A stretch of 8,411 nucleotides of DNA, taken from positions 28,811-37,221 of the forward strand of contig DKEN01000081.1 in NCBI GenBank assembly GCA_002452515.1, written 5' to 3'. The notes beneath the pieces are model-generated. The model ran no database searches. It saw only the letters and a list, made by a program, of their open reading frames with translations, and had not been told where the DNA came from. Below are positions 1 through 6,627 of the stretch, in pieces. The first letter of the stretch is position 1. Every line of letters begins with the position of its first letter. The stretch comes from Spartobacteria bacterium UBA6821. Its GTDB lineage: Bacteria > Verrucomicrobiota > Verrucomicrobiia > Chthoniobacterales > UBA6821. The translations under genes and the position numbers were made by a program.

Positions 1-845
1 ATGATGTCCATGGTGGCCATGGCAAGCCCGGCTCCGTTGACGAGGCAGGCGATATTCCCATCAAGGCCGATATAGTTGAGACCGAACTTGGAAGCTTCCA
101 CCTCACGGGGATCCTCCTCGGTGACATCACGCATCGCGATGATGGAGGGCTGACGATAGAGTGAGTTGTCGTCGAAATTAAACTTGGCGTCGAGTGCGAG
201 GAGTTTGCCATCCTGAGTAACGACAAGGGGGTTGACTTCCACCATGGAACAATCCCGTTCGATGAAGAGGCGGTAAAGATTGGTGAAGAGCTTGGAAGCC
301 TGGGTCATCAGTGGGCCGGTGAGTCCGAGCGAGGCGGCGATCAGGCGCGTTTGATACGGCATGAGGCCGAGGAAGGGATTGACGATCAATCGGAGGATTT
401 TTTCCGGGCTTTTCTCGGCAACGGTCTCGATATCAACGCCACCTTCTGTGCTGGCGATGACCACTGGAGCGGATGAGGCTCGGTCGATCAGGATGGCGAA
501 ATAGAGTTCCCTGGCGATGTCCACGGCCTCTCCAATGAAGACCTTTCCGACTTCTTTTCCTTCCGGACCTGTCTGGTGGGTGACGAGGACCTGTCCGATC
601 ATCTGTGAGGCGAGTTCCTTGGCTTCAGCCGGTGTATCGCAGAGATGAACGCCTCCCTTGAAGCCGCTCTTAAAGGTTCCCTTACCGCGTCCACCGGCAT
701 GGATCTGAGCTTTGACAACAAGTTTGCCTCCGAGACTGGCAGCCACATTTTTCGCTTCCTCGGCGGTGTGTGCTACGGATCCCGGTTGAGTGGCGACGCC
801 AAATTCCGCAAAAAGTTCGCGGGCCTGAAATTCATGGATATTCAT
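1..845 (-). CDS. sucC: Succinyl-CoA synthetase (ADP-forming) beta subunit, 3'-truncated by window edge
   Basis: This is the beta subunit of succinyl-CoA synthetase, the TCA-cycle enzyme that interconverts succinyl-CoA and succinate with substrate-level phosphorylation of ADP or GDP; it pairs with SucD in the cytoplasm. The product begins [17 protein letters not shown], the classic SucC N-terminus. An ATP-grasp nucleotide-binding stretch follows: [14 protein letters not shown] at about residues 43-56, with Lys45 and the GGRGKG loop. Further on are EVNPLVV and, just before the edge, [18 protein letters not shown]. About 281 codons are present; family members are near 390 aa, so roughly 105 residues lie outside the window. 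sucD would be expected just beyond. The start is ATG at 845-843; no Shine-Dalgarno sequence precedes it. It lies 135 bases downstream of the phosphofructokinase gene on the same strand, and I see no convincing terminator between them, so co-transcription is possible but unproven. Confidence 0.95.
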   Translation of the reverse strand, partial: MNIHEFQARELFAEFGVATQPGSVAHTAEEAKNVAASLGGKLVVKAQIHAGGRGKGTFKSGFKGGVHLCDTPAEAKELASQMIGQVLVTHQTGPEGKEVGKVFIGEAVDIARELYFAILIDRASSAPVVIASTEGGVDIETVAEKSPEKILRLIVNPFLGLMPYQTRLIAASLGLTGPLMTQASKLFTNLYRLFIERDCSMVEVNPLVVTQDGKLLALDAKFNFDDNSLYRQPSIIAMRDVTEEDPREVEASKFGLNYIGLDGNIACLVNGAGLAMATMDI

Positions 846-980
846 GTCGTGAAGTGGAGATCACTACACGCACCGGGATCAGAGGAAAAGACTTCCTTTA
901 AGAGAAAACAAAAAAAGTACCAAACAGCCCGCTCTAGTCGCTTTATTCATCGTTCCGGCAGTTCAGACAGTCTCTAAAGA

Positions 981-2249
981 TCATTGAAACATCGCCCTTT
1001 GACGGGTGGATGAGAGGACAGCGTGCCAGAGTTCACCATTGAGTTCGAGGCGCTTGCTTCCGCCAGCGATGATGCCTGTCGGAATATGGACGAAATGCCC
1101 GTGGAGAAAACTGATGACCAGCCCCGTCCTGCCACTCATCGCCGCATGAACGGCATGGCGTCCCATGAAGTCGCAGACAAGGGCGTCCTGGGTGTTGGCA
1201 GGGCATCCCCGAATCTGATAACTTGGGTCAAAATATCGCAATGTCATGTCGATTCCCCGGGCCTTGAAGTGCGCCTTGAAGGCGTCTCCCAGAAAAGGGC
1301 CGATATCATTCAGCTTCAAATTACCTGATTCGTCACGTCGGTCACTCGCATCAAGCAGATCCTGTCCCGCTCCTTCGGCGACGACCAGCACGGCATGGCT
1401 TTTTCTTGCCAAGCGTCGCTCCATGGCGGCAAAGAGTCCTCCGGTACCATCAAGAACAAACGGCACCTCGGGCACGAGGCAGAAGTTCACGTCCTGACTG
1501 GCCACCGTAGCCGCTGCAGCGATGAAGCCCGCGTGCCGTCCCATGAGTTTGACCACGGCGATGCCGTTCTCAACACTCCTCGCCTCGGTGTGCGCGCTGT
1601 TAATAACGCGAACGGCCTCTTCCACGGCCGTGTCGAAACCGAAGGTGCGTGTGACGAAATGGACATCATTATCGATAGTCTTGGGAATTCCCACCACGGC
1701 CAGGTGATGGCCCCGCTTGCGGGCCTCTTCAAAAAGGTCATAGCCACCCCGCTGTGTTCCATCGCCCCCGACAGTGAAGAGCATGCTGATATCGTTCTGG
1801 ATAAGAAAATCAACCGCCACCTTGGTATCCACAGGGCCCCGTGAAGTGCCAATCATGGTACCTCCCTCCTTGTGAATATTCTCCACTAGATCATCCGTGA
1901 GCAGGATGGGGGATTTCCCACGATCAGGATCAAGACCGCGATAGCCTCCACGGATTCCAAGAACCGTGTTGACCCCGTATCCCCGTATCAGTTCACGTGT
2001 CACCGAGCGGATGACATTATTGAGTCCTGGGCAGAGGCCTCCGCAGGTCACGATGGCGGCACGTGTATTTTTCGCGTCAAAGAAGAGCTTCTTTCTAGGG
2101 CCGGCAATTTCAAAAAGCAGTAGATCCTCGGGCACAGTGCCGCCGGGCCAGCGAACATTGGCGGGAGAGAACGTCTCCTCGGACACGGAGAACGTAACAG
2201 GTGAGTCATACTTGGCCTCACCCAACTGGGGGATGATCATGGTTTGCAT
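981..2249 (-). CDS. ATP-dependent 6-phosphofructokinase, plant-type
   Basis: The product phosphorylates fructose 6-phosphate to fructose 1,6-bisphosphate in glycolysis (cytoplasm). It has 422 aa, longer than the roughly 320-aa E. coli PfkA, because it carries the N-terminal extension seen in plant and spirochaete-type enzymes. Visible motifs are TCGGLCPGLNN (68-78, start of the nucleotide-binding domain), GGDGT (161-165), PKTIDND (189-195, with the catalytic Asp), MGR (236-238, substrate binding), AEGAGQD (291-297) and YQIRG (344-348). Gly164 at the donor-discriminating position predicts ATP rather than pyrophosphate, while Lys190 is the residue more often seen in PPi enzymes. This Gly/Lys combination is typical of plant ATP-PFKs. 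The start at 2249 (MQTMIIPQLG) is the longest in this frame; ATG at 2240 is an alternative. Neither has a Shine-Dalgarno sequence. The gene diverges from the uronate operon across 133 bases. Confidence in the family is high; the phosphoryl donor is inferred. Confidence 0.93.
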   Translation of the reverse strand: MQTMIIPQLGEAKYDSPVTFSVSEETFSPANVRWPGGTVPEDLLLFEIAGPRKKLFFDAKNTRAAIVTCGGLCPGLNNVIRSVTRELIRGYGVNTVLGIRGGYRGLDPDRGKSPILLTDDLVENIHKEGGTMIGTSRGPVDTKVAVDFLIQNDISMLFTVGGDGTQRGGYDLFEEARKRGHHLAVVGIPKTIDNDVHFVTRTFGFDTAVEEAVRVINSAHTEARSVENGIAVVKLMGRHAGFIAAAATVASQDVNFCLVPEVPFVLDGTGGLFAAMERRLARKSHAVLVVAEGAGQDLLDASDRRDESGNLKLNDIGPFLGDAFKAHFKARGIDMTLRYFDPSYQIRGCPANTQDALVCDFMGRHAVHAAMSGRTGLVISFLHGHFVHIPTGIIAGGSKRLELNGELWHAVLSSTRQRAMFQ

Positions 2250-2314
2250 CTCGGGGAGGTCACGATTCTCTACCGAGTCAACCGCTCAGTGAAGAACGAA
2301 AGTGTCGCAGCAGG

Positions 2315-2328
2315 GGGGCTAGAGCCCC
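2315..2328. promoter_or_regulatory. 14-bp inverted repeat in divergent intergenic region (possible operator)
   Basis: GGGGCT, a two-base spacer AG, then AGCCCC form a perfect 6-bp inverted repeat. It lies between the two divergent genes, 14 bases upstream of a TTGACT hexamer and 55 bases before the ATG at 2383. That position suits an operator for either direction. A chance GC-rich palindrome is equally possible, because the arms are short and no second copy was seen in the window. Confidence 0.3.
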
Positions 2329-2341
2329 GATTCCCGATCTG

Positions 2342-2373
2342 TTGACTTTTTTTTTCTGAAAGCGGAAGGTAAA
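2342..2373 (+). promoter_or_regulatory. Candidate promoter for the uronate operon (weak)
   Basis: TTGACT at 2342-2347 matches the sigma70 -35 consensus in five of six positions and runs into a nine-T tract (2347-2355). No good -10 box follows at 16-18 bases; the nearest AT-rich hexamer is GGTAAA at 2368-2373, which is poor. The site lies just upstream of the first operon gene, so some promoter is expected here, but this exact assignment is tentative. Confidence 0.3.
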
Positions 2374-2382
2374 GCCCCTCTC

Positions 2383-3627
2383 ATGAACTATTTTCGATTC
2401 TTGGTGCCGACACTCGTATCTGGCATTCTGGCGGTTTCTTCCGTTTTGGCCGGAGATCCGGTTTCGATGACGGTTAACGTCGCCAATCCCTCTGGACTTG
2501 CCCGTTCCTCGGAGACAATTGAAGTGCCATGGAGTGAGATCCTTTTGCGGATTCCAGGTGCATTACCCGATCATCTGTCGGTCAAGGATGCCACGGGTAA
2601 CTCGCTTCCCTCTCAGGTTCTGAATTTTCACCCCGAGAACAAGAAGGGGTTGTTTGATTCCTTCCTTTTTCAGCACGACTTCGCTTCCGGGGAGAAGAGC
2701 GCTTCTTTCACCATCGAGACAACCACCGAGCCGATTCCACCCTTTCCTTCCAAGGTCTTCGCCCGATACGTGCCGGAGCGTTTCGATGATTTTGCCTGGG
2801 AGAACGACCGTATTGCCCACCGCATTTACGGGCAGGCTCTGGAAACTCCTAGCGCTGGAAAATCGATGATGACCGGCAGCGGGATTGACGTCTGGTCCAA
2901 GCGGGTTCGTTATCTGATCGTCGATCGTTGGTATCTCAAGAGCCACGACAACTACCACAAGGACACCGGTGAAGGGCTCGACATGTATGATACCGGGAAG
3001 TGGCGCGGGTGCGGAGGAACCGGGATATGGAGCAATGGTAATCTCTTTGTCTCCCATAACTGGAAAACCTGGAAAGTGATGGCCAATGGCCCCATTCGCG
3101 CGGTTTTTGAACTTACCTATGAGCCTTGGGATGGGGGAGGTGTTCAGGTATCGGAAACGAAGCGTTTCACGGTGGATGCGGGGCATAACCTAGATTTGAT
3201 CGAAAGCACCTTCCTCTTCAACGGCAAGCCGGAAGTGACGGTCGGGATTGGTTTGGGAAAACATCCAAAGGGACCGGGCGAACTGATTCAAAACAAGGAG
3301 CAAGGCTGGATGAGCCTTTGGGAAAAATATAAGGAGGATGGTCAGCTTGGAACCGCTGTCGTGCTTGCCCCTGGAGAACAGGGAAGTTTCACCGAGGATC
3401 AGCATGATTATCTGCTGCTAACACAGGCCACCCCTTCAAAAGCTGTGCGTTATTATGCGGGTGCTGGTTGGGATCGCAGTGGTGATTTTTCCTCCAAGGA
3501 AGATTGGAATGCCACTGTGGCATCCCTTGCAGCACGTCTCGCTTCACCCGTCACGCTCAGTTACTCGCCACCCCCCGCAGGAACTGCTTCCTCTGCCGAC
3601 CTGTCAGCACCCCCCTCCACACACTGA
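2383..3627 (+). CDS. Exported DUF4861-family protein
   Basis: The product has 414 aa. Residues 1-23 form a signal peptide (a hydrophobic run ending SSVLA, cleavage likely before Gly24), so it is exported. The body matches what I recall of the DUF4861 family: RYVPERFDDFAWENDRIA (128-145), SGIDVW (166-171), YHKDTGEGLDMY (191-202), RGCGGTGIW (208-216), ANGPIRAVFELTY (234-246) and AGAGWDRSGDF (359-369). The abundance of conserved Asp, Glu, His, Tyr and Trp suggests a carbohydrate-binding or catalytic cleft. The C-terminal 20 or so residues are a Ser/Pro/Ala-rich tail. DUF4861 proteins commonly sit beside GH105 and pectin-degradation genes, as here, but I know of no secure biochemical assignment. 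It is the first gene of the five-gene cluster; the next starts 12 bases after its stop. GGAAGG at 2364-2369 lies 13 bases before the ATG, too far for an ideal ribosome site. The start is supported mainly by the signal peptide. Confidence 0.85.
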   Translation: MNYFRFLVPTLVSGILAVSSVLAGDPVSMTVNVANPSGLARSSETIEVPWSEILLRIPGALPDHLSVKDATGNSLPSQVLNFHPENKKGLFDSFLFQHDFASGEKSASFTIETTTEPIPPFPSKVFARYVPERFDDFAWENDRIAHRIYGQALETPSAGKSMMTGSGIDVWSKRVRYLIVDRWYLKSHDNYHKDTGEGLDMYDTGKWRGCGGTGIWSNGNLFVSHNWKTWKVMANGPIRAVFELTYEPWDGGGVQVSETKRFTVDAGHNLDLIESTFLFNGKPEVTVGIGLGKHPKGPGELIQNKEQGWMSLWEKYKEDGQLGTAVVLAPGEQGSFTEDQHDYLLLTQATPSKAVRYYAGAGWDRSGDFSSKEDWNATVASLAARLASPVTLSYSPPPAGTASSADLSAPPSTH

Positions 3628-3631
3628 GGAG
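3626..3631 (+). promoter_or_regulatory. Ribosome binding site supporting a GTG start
   Basis: GAGGAG overlaps the stop codon of the DUF4861 gene and lies eight bases before GTG at 3640. This fixes the unusual GTG start of the next gene and implies translational coupling. Confidence 0.7.
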
Positions 3632-3639
3632 TTTATTTC

Positions 3640-4314
3640 GTGAGATTCATTCCGGGAATTGTGCTGCTGCTTCTGGTGTCTCTCTTCACGGGGATCTCCC
3701 TGGCTGATACGCAAGTCATGCAAACGATTCCTTGGAGTGCTCCGGAGGGAAGTCTTCCCGTCTGGAACGGCCGCGATTTGACGGGCTGGACTTCCTTTGG
3801 GCAACCCCCGGCAACCCAATCGCTGGTTCAATCAAGCAGTGATGGGATTCTCCACCTGATCGGAAAGCCGAAGGGATACCTTCACACCGAAGAGTCCTTT
3901 GCTAACGGGCATCTGCATGCTGAATGGCGCTGGCCGATCGTGGCGAAGACGAAAGTCAATAACAGTGGGATTTTTATTTTTCAGCAATCACCTGATTCGA
4001 TCTGGCCGCAGGGAATCCAGGTTCAGATCAAGGAAGGTTTTTCCGGAGATTTGATCGCCATGGGGAGTTTAGTGTTTCCCGGGCGGAAGAACCCGACCAT
4101 CCCGAAGGTAGCTCCCTCCAACGAAAAACCGGTGGGAGAATGGAACAGTGTGGATGTCCTGTTCCATACCGAGGCGGAAGTGACCACCCTCCAAGTTTTT
4201 ATCAATGGACTTCTTCAGAACTCTCTCGAAATCCCCGCACTGAAAGCTGGTCATATTGCCCTTCAGTCCGAGGGATATCCCGTGGATTTTCGGAATCTTT
4301 GGCTGAAACAATAG
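3640..4314 (+). CDS. Exported DUF1080 (3-keto-disaccharide hydrolase-like) protein
   Basis: The product has 224 aa. Residues 1-22 are a signal peptide (LLLLVSLFTGISLA, cleavage before Asp23) with no lipobox Cys. The mature part is a single DUF1080 domain, a concanavalin/laminin-G-like beta sandwich (Pfam PF06439, now named 3-keto-disaccharide hydrolase). Characteristic blocks are VWNGRDLTGW (41-50), GYLHTEESFANGHLHAEWRW (79-98), NNSGIFIF (107-114), IQVQI (126-130), GEWNSVDV (167-174) and IALQSEGYPVDFRNLWL (206-222). The domain is very common in Planctomycetota and Verrucomicrobiota. It may hydrolyse 3-keto-glycosides or bind sugar; from sequence alone I cannot tell which. It has a GTG start with a good Shine-Dalgarno sequence. 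The gap to the GH105 gene is only 14 bases, which supports one transcript. No 3-keto-forming oxidoreductase of the GFO/IDH/MocA type is present nearby, so a keto-sugar role is not supported by context. Confidence 0.88.
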   Translation: MRFIPGIVLLLLVSLFTGISLADTQVMQTIPWSAPEGSLPVWNGRDLTGWTSFGQPPATQSLVQSSSDGILHLIGKPKGYLHTEESFANGHLHAEWRWPIVAKTKVNNSGIFIFQQSPDSIWPQGIQVQIKEGFSGDLIAMGSLVFPGRKNPTIPKVAPSNEKPVGEWNSVDVLFHTEAEVTTLQVFINGLLQNSLEIPALKAGHIALQSEGYPVDFRNLWLKQ

Positions 4315-4320
4315 GAAGGA
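4313..4320 (+). promoter_or_regulatory. Ribosome binding site deciding the GH105 start
   Basis: AGGAAGGA begins inside the DUF1080 stop codon and lies eight bases before ATG at 4329. The same frame is open upstream to 4140, but only the 4329 start has this site and is followed at once by a signal peptide. Confidence 0.75.
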
Positions 4321-4328
4321 AAACCCTG

Positions 4329-5699
4329 ATGACCTTCGTCCCCCGCATTTCCGTTCAACTCAGTTTCCTGCTAATTTTATTCCTCGCTTCCTTGATTCCA
4401 GCCGAGTCGGCTGACACAGCTTCCAAAGCGACGAACGGGGTGACAACAAATCCTGCGCTGACGCCGTTGCAATGGTCGGAACGCATGGCCAACTCGGAGA
4501 TGGCCCGGCTTGGCGATACCCGCTTTGCTCCGCCCAAAGCTGGGTGGTGGGATTACTCAACGGGAATCTATGCCGATTCTCTGATTCGGTTAAGTTGGAA
4601 AACGGGCAATCCTGCGTATGAGAAAAACGCCGAGGAAACCATCGGCTCCTTCATCGCAGAATCGGGTGAGATCGCGACGTATCAGAAACGGAGGCCAATG
4701 AAACCGGTGCTGCCAGTTGCCGGAGGAGGTTCCACGAATGCAACGGTAACTGCGAGTGCAACTCCCTTGGATGACGTGATCCCGACCGTCAAGATCCCGT
4801 ACTCCCTCGACGATCTGCCTTCCGGAATGGCCCTCCTGAAGCTCTACGATATCACGCACGACGAGCGCTACCGCAAGGCAGCGGACATTCTCAGGGATCA
4901 ACTGAGACATCATCCCCGTGTCGCGGAGGGGGGCTTCTGGCACAAGGCCATCTATCCCGACCAGATGTGGTTGGATGGACTTTACATGGCCGAGCCTTTT
5001 TATGCTGCCTATGCGGCACGCTTCAAGGAAACCGAGGACTTCGACGATGTCGCCAAGCAATTCACGATCGTGGCCTCCCATACCTACAATCCCAAAACTC
5101 AGCTTCTGTATCATGGATGGGACGAGAAAAAGCTGCGCGATTGGGCCAACCCAGTCACCGGAACGTCCGCCTCATTCTGGAGTCGTGCCATCGGCTGGTA
5201 TGTGATGGGACTCGTGGATGTTCTCGACTCTCTTCCAGAAGATCACCCCAAGCGGGCTGAGTTGATCACCCTTCTGCAGAACGCGGCTGCTGGAATTGTG
5301 AACTACCAGGATCCCTCCACGGGTGTCTGGTGGCAAGTCACGGATCAGGGAAGTAGGAAGAACAACTACCTCGAGTCCACCGCTTCCTGCATGTTTGTCT
5401 ACGCCCTTGCCAAAGGGGTGAACCACGGCTATCTGCCCCGCTCGATGATTCCCGCCATCCGAGAAGGGTATCGTGGGATCATTCGGGAATTCGTCACGAT
5501 CAATCCCGACGGAAAAATTAACCTAACCAAGTGTTGCAAGGTTGCCGGACTCGGACTCTCCCCAAGACGCGATGGAAGCTTCGACTACTACACAATTCGG
5601 GAGCCGATTGATTCCAACGATCTCAAAGGCATGGGGCCATTCATCAATGCAGGGGTGGAATGCGACAGGCTCTTCGGGAAGGAAATCTTCTCCCGCTGA
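4329..5699 (+). CDS. Exported GH105 unsaturated glycuronyl (rhamnogalacturonyl-type) hydrolase
   Basis: The enzyme hydrolyses the 4,5-unsaturated uronic acid that lyases leave at the non-reducing end of oligosaccharides. From the 4329 start the product has 456 aa, against roughly 370-380 for cytoplasmic YteR-like enzymes. A signal peptide spans about residues 1-25 (LSFLLILFLASLIPA). The (alpha/alpha)6-barrel motifs typical of GH105 are SLDDLPSG (159-166), HKAIYPDQMWLDGLYMAEPF (205-224; Asp216 aligns with the catalytic Asp143 of YteR), YHGWDE (261-266), SFWSRAIGWYVMG (282-294), YLESTASCMF (347-356) and GVECDRLF (442-449). Residues about 120-155 form a Gly/Thr/Ala-rich stretch that looks like an insertion. 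It follows the DUF1080 gene by 14 bases. Substrate (rhamnogalacturonan, homogalacturonan, ulvan or glucuronan fragments) cannot be resolved; the KduI and KduD neighbours show that the released unsaturated uronate is catabolised. Confidence 0.93.
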   Translation: MTFVPRISVQLSFLLILFLASLIPAESADTASKATNGVTTNPALTPLQWSERMANSEMARLGDTRFAPPKAGWWDYSTGIYADSLIRLSWKTGNPAYEKNAEETIGSFIAESGEIATYQKRRPMKPVLPVAGGGSTNATVTASATPLDDVIPTVKIPYSLDDLPSGMALLKLYDITHDERYRKAADILRDQLRHHPRVAEGGFWHKAIYPDQMWLDGLYMAEPFYAAYAARFKETEDFDDVAKQFTIVASHTYNPKTQLLYHGWDEKKLRDWANPVTGTSASFWSRAIGWYVMGLVDVLDSLPEDHPKRAELITLLQNAAAGIVNYQDPSTGVWWQVTDQGSRKNNYLESTASCMFVYALAKGVNHGYLPRSMIPAIREGYRGIIREFVTINPDGKINLTKCCKVAGLGLSPRRDGSFDYYTIREPIDSNDLKGMGPFINAGVECDRLFGKEIFSR

Positions 5700-5708
5700 A
5701 CACCTAAT

Positions 5709-5715
5709 AAGGAAG
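5709..5715 (+). promoter_or_regulatory. Shine-Dalgarno-like AAGGAAG of uncertain use before kduI
   Basis: AAGGAAG abuts an in-frame ATG at 5716 (no spacing) and lies six bases before an in-frame TTG at 5722. The conserved KduI start at 5788 has no such site. The motif therefore either serves an extended KduI start or is unused; see the kduI entry. Confidence 0.4.
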
Positions 5716-5787
5716 ATGCCTTTGACTGGTATCCCTGCCTCCATCATCCTCACTAAGAGAGCACCACTAAGCCAACCACGATCACCC

Positions 5788-6618
5788 ATGCATATCCGTT
5801 ACGCCGTCGGCAAAGAGCAGTATCCACGAATGACAACCGACGAACTCAGGAAGCATTTCCTCGTTCAAGACATCTTTGTTTCAGGACAAACCGAGCTTAC
5901 CTATTGGGAAACCGAGCGCGCGGTTCTCGGGGGCATCATCCCCACGGATTCCCCAATTGCGTTGGAATCAGATCCTGCTCTCGCTTCGGAATACTTCTGT
6001 GAGCGGCGTGAAGTCGGCATCTTCAATCTCGGAGGACCCGGCGAGATCCGTGTTGACGGTCAGAACTTCTCACTCGCTAGTCACGATGCCCTCTACATCG
6101 GTCGCGGCAGTCGCGCTGTGGTCCTTGCATCACCGGAAAAGGAGAACCCCGCCCGCTATTTTCTGATCAGTTATCCCGCCCATGCGGCTTATCCCACGAG
6201 GCTCATCCCCAGCCATGAAGCCAACCGAGTCGAACTGGGAGCGCATGTTACGGCGAACGAACGAGTCATCCATCAGTACATCCACAAGGGAGGAGCTCCG
6301 AGCTGTCAGTTGGTCACTGGAATCACACAACTCCAATCCGGAAGCGTCTGGAATACCATGCCACCGCACACCCATTTGAGGAGATCGGAAGTCTATTTCT
6401 ACTTCGACCTGCCGGAGAACGAGGCGGTCTTCCATTTTATGGGGAGTGGAGATGAAACACGCCATCTTGTGATGCATGGCGGCGAAGCCGTGCTCTCTCC
6501 AAGCTGGTCGATTCATTCCGGATGCGCTACCCGGGCTTACTCGTTCATCTGGGCCATGGGAGGCGAGAATCAAGAGTTCACAGATATGGACGGGATCGCC
6601 GTTAATAATCTGAAATAA
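5788..6618 (+). CDS. kduI: 5-keto-4-deoxyuronate isomerase (4-deoxy-L-threo-5-hexosulose-uronate ketol-isomerase)
   Basis: This cytoplasmic zinc enzyme converts 5-keto-4-deoxyuronate, the open form of the unsaturated uronate released by GH105, into 2,5-diketo-3-deoxygluconate (3-deoxy-D-glycero-2,5-hexodiulosonate). The product has 276 aa, matching the 278 aa of E. coli KduI, and aligns along its whole length: FLVQDIFV (24-31), YFCERREVGIFNLGGPG (69-85), SHDALYIGRG (98-107), CQLVTGITQL (173-182), WNTMPPHTH (188-196), SEVYFYFDL (200-208), ETRHLVMHGGEAVLSPSWSI (223-242) and FIWAMGGENQ (253-262). Likely zinc ligands are His194, His196, Glu201 and His243. ATG 5788 gives the family-standard N-terminus MHIRYAVG but has no Shine-Dalgarno sequence. 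An in-frame ATG at 5716 would add 24 residues and lies next to AAGGAAG. The gap from GH105 is 88 bases with the 5788 start, or 16 with the 5716 start. Confidence 0.95.
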   Translation: MHIRYAVGKEQYPRMTTDELRKHFLVQDIFVSGQTELTYWETERAVLGGIIPTDSPIALESDPALASEYFCERREVGIFNLGGPGEIRVDGQNFSLASHDALYIGRGSRAVVLASPEKENPARYFLISYPAHAAYPTRLIPSHEANRVELGAHVTANERVIHQYIHKGGAPSCQLVTGITQLQSGSVWNTMPPHTHLRRSEVYFYFDLPENEAVFHFMGSGDETRHLVMHGGEAVLSPSWSIHSGCATRAYSFIWAMGGENQEFTDMDGIAVNNLK

Positions 6619-6621
6619 GGA
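6616..6621 (+). promoter_or_regulatory. Ribosome binding site of kduD
   Basis: TAAGGA overlaps the kduI stop codon and is six bases before ATG at 6628. This confirms that start and suggests coupled translation of kduI and kduD. Confidence 0.65.
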
Positions 6622-6627
6622 TCTGAA

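Noticed and set aside
883..897. AGGAA/TTCCT inverted repeat with nearby T-rich DNA as a terminator between the phosphofructokinase gene and sucC
   Set aside because: The stem is only 5 bp and AT-rich, and the T-rich stretch lies on the wrong side in the direction of transcription.
645..977. Plus-strand open frame of 110 codons over the sucC start and the gap beside it
   Set aside because: Most of it is antisense to sucC, and the product is not recognisable.
1395..1844. Plus-strand open frame of 149 codons over the phosphofructokinase gene
   Set aside because: It lies opposite a clear phosphofructokinase reading frame with intact motifs.
2563..3186. Antisense open frame of 207 codons over the DUF4861 gene
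   Set aside because: It is a shadow of a well-supported gene with no recognisable protein features.
4140..4328. Upstream in-frame extension of the GH105 gene overlapping the DUF1080 gene (63 extra codons)
   Set aside because: The extension lies in another frame of the DUF1080 gene, and the 4329 start has both a Shine-Dalgarno site and an immediate signal peptide.
5542..5787. Longer open frame upstream of kduI overlapping the 3' end of the GH105 gene
   Set aside because: The family-standard N-terminus is at 5788 and the upstream peptide is a frame shadow of GH105; only the 5716/5722 starts remain worth considering.
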